A stretch of DNA of 6,291 nucleotides from Rhodospirillales bacterium (lineage in GTDB: Bacteria; Pseudomonadota; Alphaproteobacteria; Rhodospirillales; Defluviicoccaceae): contig JAHCKI010000148.1 of NCBI GenBank assembly GCA_026125865.1, positions 1 to 6,291 of the forward strand, written 5' to 3'. Within the stretch, counting starts at the first letter, position 1. Each line of letters begins with the position of its first letter. Made by a program: the position numbers and the translations under genes. This document shows, piece after piece, positions 1 through 5,975 of the stretch. The notes under the pieces were generated by a model. It saw nothing but the letters and a program-made list of their open reading frames with translations, did no database searches and had not been told where the DNA came from.

Positions 1-1086
1 ATCGTCGACACGATACGGCGCCGTGCAGTCTCGCGGGAAACCGTCGACGATCGTGTTGTTGGACAGGGCCACCTCCCACTGCGCGATCAACGTTCCATCC
101 ATCCGCACAATCGAATAGCGGTCGACCAGGGTCCAGCCGACGATTTTGATGGGAGGTCCTTTCGGAAACGTTCTCGTGTATACGAACAAATCTTCTTTTT
201 GTGTTTGTTGTTCGGAATGCTCTCTGGTTTTTATTTGTTGACTGATGGTTGTCGAGAGCTCGACGGAGACGGTGCTGACAGGGAGTTTTCTCGAGTAGCC
301 GCCCTTCACGCTGAATTGAAAGCCCAGAGTGGTCTCGGACGATCGCCCTTGGGTGTTCGTCACCAGATAGCGTATCGACCGCTCGGTTTTGTCCTCGGTG
401 GTGCCGGAATGCCCGATCATGAAACCGCGATCGCCCGTGCGATCCCAGAACTGCTCCCGCCGCAGAATGTAATAGGGCGTTCTTTCGACTTGGACCAACT
501 TACTCGAGAAGTCCGGATCATCCACGACCGTGGCCGGCAACGGCGTCTCGGCGATGAGACTTGGCTCGGTCGTTTCCAGCGGAATATCTTCAACGCTCTT
601 GAGCCGCGGAACGTCGCCGATTTGTCCGGGCTCACGCCCCGATACCACCTTCGGTTTTTCCCGCGCATTCCACGCTTCGAACTTGAAGCGTTGATCGGCG
701 TCGCCCGTTCGCTTCCACCTCCGGACGTTGCCGGACACGACGGTGACGTGCTCACTCTCCGTACTTTCCTGAATTTCCCACCACCCGTCCGATGTCGGAT
801 TCACAAGCTTGAATTCCTGCTCGATGCCCGTGGCCTCCCAACGCAGAATATTTCCGTTGGAGCCCACGGACATGTACTCGCCTTCGTGGCCTTTCTGCGG
901 CGTCATGAACTTCACTTTTTCGTCGGCTAGGGGAATCGGCAGCCAAAGCTGTTCGTCACCTTTGCTCTCCGACCACCGCAAGATGTTGCCGTCCGATCCA
1001 ATCGCAACAAATTCATTCTTCGTATTTTCTCGAATCCGATAAAGTGAGCAAATGTCTTCGTAAGGTTTCATTCTGACCATATCCAT
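1..1086 (-). CDS. Putative beta-trefoil plus aerolysin-like pore-forming toxin (3'-truncated by window edge)
   Basis: The frame is open without a stop from an upstream in-frame TAA (about 1107-1105) to the left edge, so the C-terminus lies outside. In-frame ATGs are at 1086, 1080 and 1071, none with a good ribosome binding site; residues are numbered from the Met at 1071 (357 visible). Residues 1-134 carry three repeats, each ending G-N-I/V-L/R-R-W (Trp33, Trp78, Trp119; spacing 45 and 41), each preceded by a strand such as FVAIGSDG or YMSVGSNG. This fits a three-lobed beta-trefoil of lectin type. Residues 135-195 are a Pro/Glu/Thr-rich linker. Residues 195-345 are Ser/Thr-rich alternating strands, with an amphipathic stretch at 265-282 followed by a polar segment, as in the membrane-insertion hairpin of aerolysin/ETX-MTX2 toxins. 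No signal peptide is visible. The architecture resembles hemolytic lectins such as LSL. That the frame is coding is well supported; toxin function is inferred from pattern only. Confidence 0.72.
   Translation of the reverse strand, partial: MDMVRMKPYEDICSLYRIRENTKNEFVAIGSDGNILRWSESKGDEQLWLPIPLADEKVKFMTPQKGHEGEYMSVGSNGNILRWEATGIEQEFKLVNPTSDGWWEIQESTESEHVTVVSGNVRRWKRTGDADQRFKFEAWNAREKPKVVSGREPGQIGDVPRLKSVEDIPLETTEPSLIAETPLPATVVDDPDFSSKLVQVERTPYYILRREQFWDRTGDRGFMIGHSGTTEDKTERSIRYLVTNTQGRSSETTLGFQFSVKGGYSRKLPVSTVSVELSTTISQQIKTREHSEQQTQKEDLFVYTRTFPKGPPIKIVGWTLVDRYSIVRMDGTLIAQWEVALSNNTIVDGFPRDCTAPYRVDD
715..990 (-). repeat. Three protein-level repeats ending in G-N-x-x-R-W inside the toxin-like gene
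   Basis: The hexapeptide GNILRW is encoded at 990-973 and again at 855-838, and the variant GNVRRW at 732-715. Each is followed 8-10 residues later by an aromatic-containing strand (QLWLPI, EFKLV, RFKFEAW). The three-fold spacing of 41-45 residues is what the lobes of a beta-trefoil show. The repeats are far more similar in protein than in DNA, which supports this minus-strand frame being the translated one. Confidence 0.7.
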
Positions 1087-1301
1087 GCAGACGCTATTCG
1101 ATTGTTATCGCCTCTATTGTCTACCTGCCATTCCCCTTATTGCCGCTTGTCATTCCGGATCTCGATCAGTGTCCGGCCCTCCCATGACGCGGTCCCCGGA
1201 CAGAGGAGTATGGCTCGATTGTTTTAGAGAGGCAATCCATAGGGCGCCCGCCGGCCGTAACTACTCACGGGATTGGCAATTCGGGGTTGCGCGATGAATT
1301 C
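1087..1301. other. Intergenic spacer, left part, no gene seen
   Basis: This lies upstream of the minus-strand toxin-like gene. It has no good reading frame: the plus-strand frame at 1085-1297 encodes 70 residues of low-complexity, unrecognisable protein with no ribosome binding site. A sequence GTCATTCCGGATC near 1148 with TCCGG following (5-bp arms, 12-nt loop) resembles the decayed palindromes common in alphaproteobacterial spacers, but it is too weak to call. The promoter of the minus-strand gene should lie here, but I find no strong match. Confidence 0.5.
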
Positions 1302-1475
1302 GGAATTCAGGGGACATCATATGTATCTCTATCCTAATATGTATGCTGTCCCCGGGAATTCAGGGGACATCATATGTATCTCTATCCTAATATGTATGCT
1401 GTCCCCGGAATATCAGGAATACCCTATCCTAATATGTATGCTGTCCCCGGAATACCATGTCCCCGGAATACCCAT
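1302..1475. repeat. Array of 53-bp palindromic repeats (two intact, two decayed copies)
   Basis: Copies 1 (1302-1354) and 2 (1355-1407) are identical and directly abutting. Copy 3 (1408-1450) keeps the last 27 bases unchanged but has lost the left arm. Copy 4 (about 1449-1475) retains only the GTCCCCGGAATACC end, giving a short 16/17-bp tandem. Each full unit is a hairpin: GGGGACA pairs with TGTCCCC (1310-1316 with 1347-1353; 1363-1369 with 1400-1406). The stem continues with CATA and TAT pairing broken by one mismatch and two G-T wobbles, and the loop is about 10 nt. The period of 53 is not a multiple of three, so it is not a coding repeat. It probably belongs to a REP-like or non-autonomous palindromic element family; the family assignment is inference. 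Confidence 0.85.
1310..1353. repeat. Inverted repeat (hairpin) of repeat copy 1
   Basis: The arms GGGGACA (1310-1316) and TGTCCCC (1347-1353) are perfect. The inner arms 1317-1326 and 1337-1346 pair with one true mismatch and two G-U wobbles in RNA. The loop is 1327-1336. The identical structure recurs at 1363-1406. There is no U-tract after the stem, so it does not look like a standard intrinsic terminator. Confidence 0.8.
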
Positions 1476-1723
1476 AGCGGTATATTCAGCACGTCGGCGG
1501 CGGCCGCCTCCACGTCGTGTCTATCCGTGGAAGCCTCGGCCCAGCCGATTGGGGGCCGCTCACTGGCTGTCATTCCCGTCGCTCCGCTCGCATAAGGTCC
1601 TACCGGGAAAAAGCTGCCCACCGGGGCTCGATCTTGCCGGGCGAAATGGAGCGAACGGGCCGCCGCCACCCGATCCCCGATGAATTATCTCTGTTTTTCA
1701 ATGCTCTGAACGGGGATTGAGCT
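1476..1723. other. Intergenic spacer, right part, no gene seen
   Basis: GC-rich non-coding stretch between the palindromic array and the flagellar promoter. It contains a perfect 10-bp palindrome GGCGGCCGCC at 1499-1508, with no sign of function. Upstream activator (for example FlbD- or FleQ-type) sites for the sigma54 promoter would be expected here, but I cannot identify one by eye. Frames crossing it on either strand have no ribosome binding site and no recognisable protein. Confidence 0.45.
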
Positions 1724-1739
1724 TGGCACGGTTTTCGCA
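1724..1739 (+). promoter_or_regulatory. Sigma54 (-24/-12) promoter of the flgI operon
   Basis: TGGCAC (1724-1729), five bases, then TCGCA (1735-1739). The invariant GG (1725-1726) and GC (1737-1738) are separated by exactly 10 bases, as sigma54 requires; only one core base differs from TGGCAC-N5-TTGCA. Transcription would begin near 1750, giving a leader of about 25-45 nt. Class II/III flagellar operons of many alphaproteobacteria are driven by sigma54, so context agrees. It also rules out the TTG at 1717 as the flgI start. Confidence 0.8.
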
Positions 1740-1794
1740 ACCTTGCGAGCGGTTTTGTATCCGTGTGAGCAAAATGTTGGAACGAAAAGAAATC

Positions 1795-2946
1795 ATGAGC
1801 CTGCACTTTTTCGCCCGGGCGCTTCGCTTTGTCTCCGGTCTGCTCTGCGTCCTCGCCCTTGTAGGAGCGATGGCGGCGACGGGCGGAAGCGACGCGCGCG
1901 CCGCATCCCGGATCAAGGACATAACCACCTTCGAGGGGGTGCGCGACAACCTTCTCGTCGGCTACGGCCTGGTGGTCGGCCTCAACGGCACGGGCGACAC
2001 CATGCAGAATGGCGGCTTCACCAAGCAAAGCCTTCTCAGTATGCTCAACCGGCTCGGCGTCAAACCGACGGAAGACGGACTGACGTCCCGCAACGTCGCC
2101 GCCGTCATGGTGACCGCGTCGCTGCCGGCGTTTTCGCGTCAGGGCAGCCGCGTCGACGTGACCGTCAGCGCCCTCGGCGACGCCAGCAATCTTCTCGGCG
2201 GAACGCTGCTGGTAACGCCGCTGCTGGGCGCCGACGGCGAGGTCTACGCCGTCGCCCAAGGCCAGGTCGGCGTCGGCGGCTTCAAGGCCCAGGGCACCGC
2301 CGCCAGCATTACCCGGGGTGTGCCGACCAGCGGCCGCATCGCCGACGGCGCCATCGTCGAGCGGGAGGTCGGCTTCGACCTGGGCAACCTGCAGTCGGTC
2401 AAACTCAATCTCCGCAATCCCGATTTCACCACCGCGCGCCGCATCGCCGACGCCATCAACGCTTTCCTCGGCGCCGCCGTGGCGCGGTCGACCGATCCCT
2501 CGACGGTGCAGGTGCAAGTGCCGCCGGCCTATCAGCGCCGCGTGGTGGACCTGTTGACCGATGTGGAACAGCTTCGCATCCAGCCCGATCAGCTCGCCCG
2601 TGTCGTCATCGACGAACAGTCGGGGGTGATCGTCATGGGCGAGAATGTCCGTGTCTCCACCGTCGCCATCGCCCAGGGCAACCTGACCATCCGTATCTCG
2701 GAAGCACCGCAGGTGTCCCAGCCGGGTCCCTTCGCCGAGGTCGGCGATACCACCGTCGTGCCGCGGACGCAAATCGAGGTCGACGACAGCAACGGCAACC
2801 AACTGGCCGTGGTTCCGACCGGCGTAACTCTTCAGGAACTGGTCAACGGCCTCAATGCCCTCGGCCTCGGTCCCCGCGACATGATCACCATTCTGCAGGC
2901 CATCAAGGCCGCGGGCGCGCTGCACGCCGAATTGGAGATCATGTGA
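1795..2946 (+). CDS. flgI: Flagellar P-ring protein FlgI
   Basis: FlgI is secreted by Sec and polymerises around the distal rod in the peptidoglycan layer, forming the P-ring bushing of the basal body. The 383-residue product is of usual family length. Residues 1-36 are a signal peptide: a short Arg-containing start, a hydrophobic core at 12-28, and an A-R-A cleavage site before ASRIKD. The mature start RIKDITTFEGVRDN, then LVGYGLVVGLNGTGD, and the late VVPRTQIEVDD and VTLQELVNGLNALG segments are family hallmarks. I chose ATG 1795 because it gives a compact signal peptide; ATG 1774 (seven residues longer) is also possible and has a weak GTGAG ahead. The TTG at 1717 lies upstream of the promoter and is unlikely. 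The mature chain has no cysteine, so it lacks the disulfide known in enterobacterial FlgI. It is the first gene of the operon and its stop overlaps the flgJ start. Confidence 0.95.
   Translation: MSLHFFARALRFVSGLLCVLALVGAMAATGGSDARAASRIKDITTFEGVRDNLLVGYGLVVGLNGTGDTMQNGGFTKQSLLSMLNRLGVKPTEDGLTSRNVAAVMVTASLPAFSRQGSRVDVTVSALGDASNLLGGTLLVTPLLGADGEVYAVAQGQVGVGGFKAQGTAASITRGVPTSGRIADGAIVEREVGFDLGNLQSVKLNLRNPDFTTARRIADAINAFLGAAVARSTDPSTVQVQVPPAYQRRVVDLLTDVEQLRIQPDQLARVVIDEQSGVIVMGENVRVSTVAIAQGNLTIRISEAPQVSQPGPFAEVGDTTVVPRTQIEVDDSNGNQLAVVPTGVTLQELVNGLNALGLGPRDMITILQAIKAAGALHAELEIM
2934..2937 (+). promoter_or_regulatory. Ribosome binding site of flgJ
   Basis: GGAG lies inside the end of flgI, eight bases before the flgJ ATG at 2946. 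It supports that start over the internal ATG at 2958 and points to translational coupling. Confidence 0.6.
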
Positions 2947-3278
2947 TGACCTCCGCCATGGCCTTGCAAGCTTCGACCGCCATGCACGCCGGTACCGGCA
3001 AGGTGCCGAACCTGGCCAAGAGCAACGATCCCGCCCGCATCCGGGAGGTCGCGCAGGAATTCGAAGCCGTTTTCCTCGCCCAGATGCTGCAACCCATGTT
3101 CGCCGGCCTCGGCGCGGAAAAGCCATTCGGCGGCGGCATGGCGGAAGACATGTGGCGCTCCATGCTGGCCGAGGAATACGGCAAGTCAATCGCCGCCGCC
3201 GGCGGCGTCGGGATCGCCGACGAGGTCGCCCGCGAAATGTTGAAAATGCAAGAATTGGAACAAGGTCTTCTGCCGTGA
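2946..3278 (+). CDS. flgJ: Rod-binding protein FlgJ, short form without muramidase
   Basis: The 110-residue product matches the N-terminal rod-binding domain of FlgJ (Pfam Rod-binding): the helix REVAQEFEAVFLAQML, the FGGGMAEDMWRSMLAEEYGKSIA segment, and GGVGIADEVAREML. It caps and scaffolds rod assembly in the periplasm. Enterobacterial FlgJ is about 310 residues with a C-terminal peptidoglycan hydrolase domain; here that domain is absent, as in alphaproteobacteria generally, where a separate muramidase usually does the job (none is visible in the window). No Sec signal is expected, since FlgJ leaves by the flagellar export apparatus. The ATG shares its first base with the TGA of flgI, and the stop overlaps the next gene by four bases, so the three genes are probably co-translated. 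Confidence 0.92.
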   Translation: MTSAMALQASTAMHAGTGKVPNLAKSNDPARIREVAQEFEAVFLAQMLQPMFAGLGAEKPFGGGMAEDMWRSMLAEEYGKSIAAAGGVGIADEVAREMLKMQELEQGLLP

Positions 3279-3730
3279 ACGAAGCAAGGGTCGCGAAGCT
3301 GGCAACCTCCGTCAGCACCGTCATGGAAGAGCTCATCGACATTCTGGAGCGCGAGAACCAGGCATTGCAGGAGCACAATCCGGCCGCCATCGCGGGCATG
3401 AATCGGGAAAAGGTCACCGCCGCCCGCGCCTATGAACTCAAGATGAAAGCGTTGTGCGAGGCCACCACCGACCTCAGCGACTTGGACGGCGAGTACACCG
3501 CGACCTTGGAACGACTGGCGGAGATCCTCGATCCGCTGGCGGATGAAAACGCGCGCCTGCTCAAGGTCGCCATGGAAGCGAACCGCCGGCTTCTGGAATC
3601 GGTTACCGACGCCCTGCGGGCGCTGAATCCGGTTGCTTCGGGCTACACGCCGAAGGGGGTGGTCGCTGACGATGGCGCCAAAACGGCCAAGTCGAGCGTC
3701 GTTCCCATCAGCATCGATCATTCCTTGTAG
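3275..3730 (+). CDS. FlgN-like flagellar export chaperone (probable)
   Basis: The 151-residue product is almost wholly helical with heptad-like hydrophobic spacing: VSTVMEELIDILERENQALQEHN near the start, NREKVTAARAYELKMKALCEAT in the middle, and LADENARLLKVAMEANRRLLESV later, followed by a loose polar tail. The pattern (ILERENQAL..., then a hydrophilic K/R-rich helix) is that of the FlgN family, cytoplasmic chaperones that hold FlgK and FlgL before export. Its place directly before flgK and flgL is the usual one. The start is a GTG at 3275 overlapping the flgJ stop (GTGA); the first ATG in frame, at 3324, would remove the opening helix. Similarity to FlgN is weak by eye, so the symbol is left blank. 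It could also be an unrelated small coiled-coil flagellar protein. Confidence 0.78.
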   Translation: MNEARVAKLATSVSTVMEELIDILERENQALQEHNPAAIAGMNREKVTAARAYELKMKALCEATTDLSDLDGEYTATLERLAEILDPLADENARLLKVAMEANRRLLESVTDALRALNPVASGYTPKGVVADDGAKTAKSSVVPISIDHSL

Positions 3731-3750
3731 ACGACGGTTCGCTTCGCGGG

Positions 3751-3788
3751 ATTCTTAGCCCCGGTATTCTTAGCCCCGGTATTCTTAG
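3751..3788 (+). repeat. 15-bp tandem repeat in the flgK leader
   Basis: ATTCTTAGCCCCGGT occurs at 3751-3765 and 3766-3780, followed by a partial third copy ATTCTTAG (3781-3788) running straight into the flgK ribosome binding site. The copies are perfect, so the expansion is recent. It fills half of the 73-nt gap between the FlgN-like gene and flgK. Each copy carries an in-frame-independent TAG, so read-through translation is unlikely. No promoter or terminator was recognised in this gap. Confidence 0.85.
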
Positions 3789-3794
3789 AAGGAG
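3789..3794 (+). promoter_or_regulatory. Strong ribosome binding site of flgK
   Basis: AAGGAG, nine bases before the ATG at 3804, is a near-consensus Shine-Dalgarno sequence and the strongest in the window. It fixes the flgK start and suits a gene whose product is translated independently of the coupled flgI-flgJ-flgN-like block. Confidence 0.85.
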
Positions 3795-3803
3795 ACCATT
3801 TCC

Positions 3804-5951
3804 ATGGCCGGTAGTTTGTCCACCGCCCTTCGGACCACCGTCAGCGGTCTGAACGTCAATGAACGGGCGCTCAACACCATCGCCAACAACATCTCGAACG
3901 TGCACACCGAGGGCTACACCCGCAAGACCGTGCAGCAGGAGCAGCGGGTTCTGGACGGTGTCGGTGTCGGTGTTCATGTTTCCGGGGTCACCCGCGCCGT
4001 GGACGAGAGCCTGATTCGCAGCTTGCGGCTGGAGCGTTCGCAATTGGGCGCCGTGGATGTGCAGGAAAACTACTTCGCCCGCACGCAGGAGATGTTCGGC
4101 GCGCCCGACGATGACGACGCCATCAGCCACACGATCGCCGAATTCTCGAGCGCCCTCGAGTCCCTGGCCATGCAACCGCAGAACAGCTTGGAACAGCGGG
4201 AGGTGGTGCGCTGGGCGAACCAGATCGCCAGCCAACTCAACGGCATGAGCGAAACCCTTCAGGATCTTCGCCTGCAGGCCGACCGCGAAATCGAATTGAC
4301 CGTGGGGGAAATCAATTCTCTGCTCAGTCAGGTCGCCGACCTCAACGAGGAAATCGTCCGTCACGAGCCCTTGGCGCGCGATGTTTCGGATCTCAAGGAC
4401 CAACGGGACCTCGCCCTCGACCAGCTGTCGGAGTTGATCGATATTCGCACGTTCAGCCGCGCCAACGGCGATATCGTGGTGTATTCCACCAGCGGCGACA
4501 TTCTCGTCGACAATGTGCCGGCGACCTTGAGCCACGACGCCGCCGTAAACCTCGGCGCCGCCATGACCTACGCCGAGGGTGATCTGAGCGGCGTCTACGT
4601 GGGTGTCGCCGTGTCCAACAATGATATCACTGGCACGGTGGGCAACGGCGAGTTGCAGGGGTTGATCGAGCTTCGGGACAAGGTGCTTCCCAATCTGCAA
4701 AGCGAATTGGACACGCTCGCCGCCGGACTGCGCGATACGATCAACGCCGTTCACAACCGAGGCATGCCGTTTCCGGGATTGCAGGAGATGACCGGTTCCC
4801 GTCAGTTCATCGAGCCGGCGACCCAGACCGTTACCTTCTCCGGCACGGATGATACCACCCTCGTGCTCCTCGATGCCCAAGGCAACCAGGTCCGGACCAG
4901 CACCATGCGGACGCTGTTGGGAGGCGCCGGCGGCACCATCGACGATGTGGCGACCGCCATCGATACATTCCTCGGCGCCGATGGCAGCGCCGCGGTGGTG
5001 AACGGCAACTTGGTGGTCGAGGTTTCCAATCCCAGCTATTACCTTTCGTTCCGTGACGAGTCCGCGACCGCGGCCGGCAGTTCCATGCAGGACGCCGCCA
5101 TTCAGTTCGACGCGGACGGCGACGGCAACACCGACGAGACCGTATCCGGTTTTTCCAATTTCTTCGGCCTCAATGATTTCTTCGTCAATGGCCTTCCCGA
5201 CAACATCTATGAGTCCGAGGTATTGAGCGGCGCCTTCAAGTCGACGGCGGCTACCTTGTCGTTTCGAGACCCCAGCGGTCTGCTCGGCACGGTGGCGATT
5301 GCCGCCGGCAGCAGCCTCGGTGATATCGCGACGGCCGTCAATGATGCCGGTATCGGTGTCACTGCCGGTCTGGTGAGCGATGGAGCCGGCACGCGGCTGC
5401 GGATTTCCTCTGAGGACAGTGGCAGCATCGTTGTCACCGACGGTGCCGCCGATACCCTTCTCGCCGATATCGGGTTGGACCGGGCCGACGTTCGCGTGGC
5501 CGCCACCGTCGGCGTTCGCGAAGACATCCTGAACGCGCCCGCCCTGGTGTCGCGGGGGATTCCCCAGTGGGATCCCAATCGGGGTGTCGCGGGTGAGTAC
5601 CACGCCAGCATCGGCGACGATACGCTGGTACAGCAACTGGCCGAAACCATGACGGAAACCAGAAATTTCCGGACGGCCGGCAACATCAACGCGATGAACA
5701 CCACCTTCAGCCAGTACGCCGCCAACGTGCTCGCCGACAACGCCACCCTGGCATCGATCAACACCGACGACACGGAGTATGAACGATCTCTGGTCGAGGC
5801 CATGGAACACAAGCTCGACAGCGAGCGCGGTGTGAACCTGGACGAAGAGCTGGCCCACCTTGTCGTCTACGAACAAGCCTACGCCGCCGCCGCCCGCGTC
5901 ATGGGGACGATCAAGACCATGTTCGAGACCCTCGACCGTATCCTCAGCTAA
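3804..5951 (+). CDS. flgK: Flagellar hook-associated protein 1 FlgK (HAP1)
   Basis: FlgK is exported through the flagellar type III apparatus and forms the first of the two junction layers between hook and filament. The 715-residue product has both family signatures. Residues 1-50 contain the rod/hook N-terminal domain with TVSGLNVNERALNTIANNIS followed by NVHTEGYTRK. The last 40 residues hold GVNLDEELAHLVVYEQAYAA and a coiled-coil end, the FlgE/FlgK C-terminal domain. These D0/D1 termini pack as coiled coils. The middle is larger than in enterobacterial FlgK (about 550 residues). Residues 436-445 form an acidic DADGDGNTDE loop like a calcium site, residues 449-463 read as FSNFFGLNDFF, and residues about 480-555 resemble a flagellin hook-IN-type surface domain (LSFRDPSG, GSSLGDIATAVNDAG, GTRLRISSEDSG). 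Start and ribosome binding site are unambiguous. flgL follows after 24 bases. Confidence 0.95.
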   Translation: MAGSLSTALRTTVSGLNVNERALNTIANNISNVHTEGYTRKTVQQEQRVLDGVGVGVHVSGVTRAVDESLIRSLRLERSQLGAVDVQENYFARTQEMFGAPDDDDAISHTIAEFSSALESLAMQPQNSLEQREVVRWANQIASQLNGMSETLQDLRLQADREIELTVGEINSLLSQVADLNEEIVRHEPLARDVSDLKDQRDLALDQLSELIDIRTFSRANGDIVVYSTSGDILVDNVPATLSHDAAVNLGAAMTYAEGDLSGVYVGVAVSNNDITGTVGNGELQGLIELRDKVLPNLQSELDTLAAGLRDTINAVHNRGMPFPGLQEMTGSRQFIEPATQTVTFSGTDDTTLVLLDAQGNQVRTSTMRTLLGGAGGTIDDVATAIDTFLGADGSAAVVNGNLVVEVSNPSYYLSFRDESATAAGSSMQDAAIQFDADGDGNTDETVSGFSNFFGLNDFFVNGLPDNIYESEVLSGAFKSTAATLSFRDPSGLLGTVAIAAGSSLGDIATAVNDAGIGVTAGLVSDGAGTRLRISSEDSGSIVVTDGAADTLLADIGLDRADVRVAATVGVREDILNAPALVSRGIPQWDPNRGVAGEYHASIGDDTLVQQLAETMTETRNFRTAGNINAMNTTFSQYAANVLADNATLASINTDDTEYERSLVEAMEHKLDSERGVNLDEELAHLVVYEQAYAAAARVMGTIKTMFETLDRILS
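5110..5139 (+). other. Possible calcium-binding loop in FlgK
   Basis: Codons for residues about 436-445 read D-A-D-G-D-G-N-T-D-E. Spacing of acidic residues at 1, 3, 5 and 9 with Gly at 6 is that of EF-hand or thrombospondin type-3 calcium loops, but position 12 is Val rather than Glu/Asp. It lies in the exposed middle part of FlgK. Metal binding is inference. Confidence 0.35.
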
Positions 5952-5961
5952 AAGATGAAGT

Positions 5962-5966
5962 AAGGA
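5962..5966 (+). promoter_or_regulatory. Ribosome binding site of flgL
   Basis: AAGGA, nine bases before the ATG at 5976, within the 24-nt gap after the flgK stop. It supports the chosen flgL start. Confidence 0.7.
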
Positions 5967-5975
5967 CCGAACGCC

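Noticed and set aside
199..930. Plus-strand 243-codon frame opposite the toxin-like gene
   Set aside because: No ribosome binding site, no recognisable domain, and the minus-strand frame here has clear protein-level repeats; this is its antisense shadow.
1207..1235. Minus-strand -35/-10 candidate (TTGCCT, 17 bp, CATACT) ahead of the toxin-like gene
   Set aside because: Only 4 of 6 matches in each box and more than 110 bases from the start codon; not distinguishable from chance.
1085..1297. 70-codon plus-strand frame in the spacer
   Set aside because: No ribosome binding site, no recognisable family, composition unlike a real gene.
1499..1508. Perfect palindrome GGCGGCCGCC
   Set aside because: Expected by chance in GC-rich DNA; no partner feature.
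1273..1683. Plus-strand frame with repeated peptide MYLYPNMYAVPG
   Set aside because: The peptide repeat only reflects the 53-bp DNA palindromes; the period is not a multiple of three, so the frame changes from copy to copy.
1600..3417. 605-codon minus-strand frame across flgI and flgJ
   Set aside because: Antisense shadow, Arg/His/Asp-rich composition without any domain.
3731..3803. Separate promoter for flgK (sigma54 or sigma28)
   Set aside because: No TGGCAC/TTGCA pair and no TAAA/GCCGATAA pair in the gap.
5955..5963. Two-codon minicistron ATG-AAG-TAA between flgK and flgL
   Set aside because: Too short to be meaningful; no dedicated ribosome binding site.
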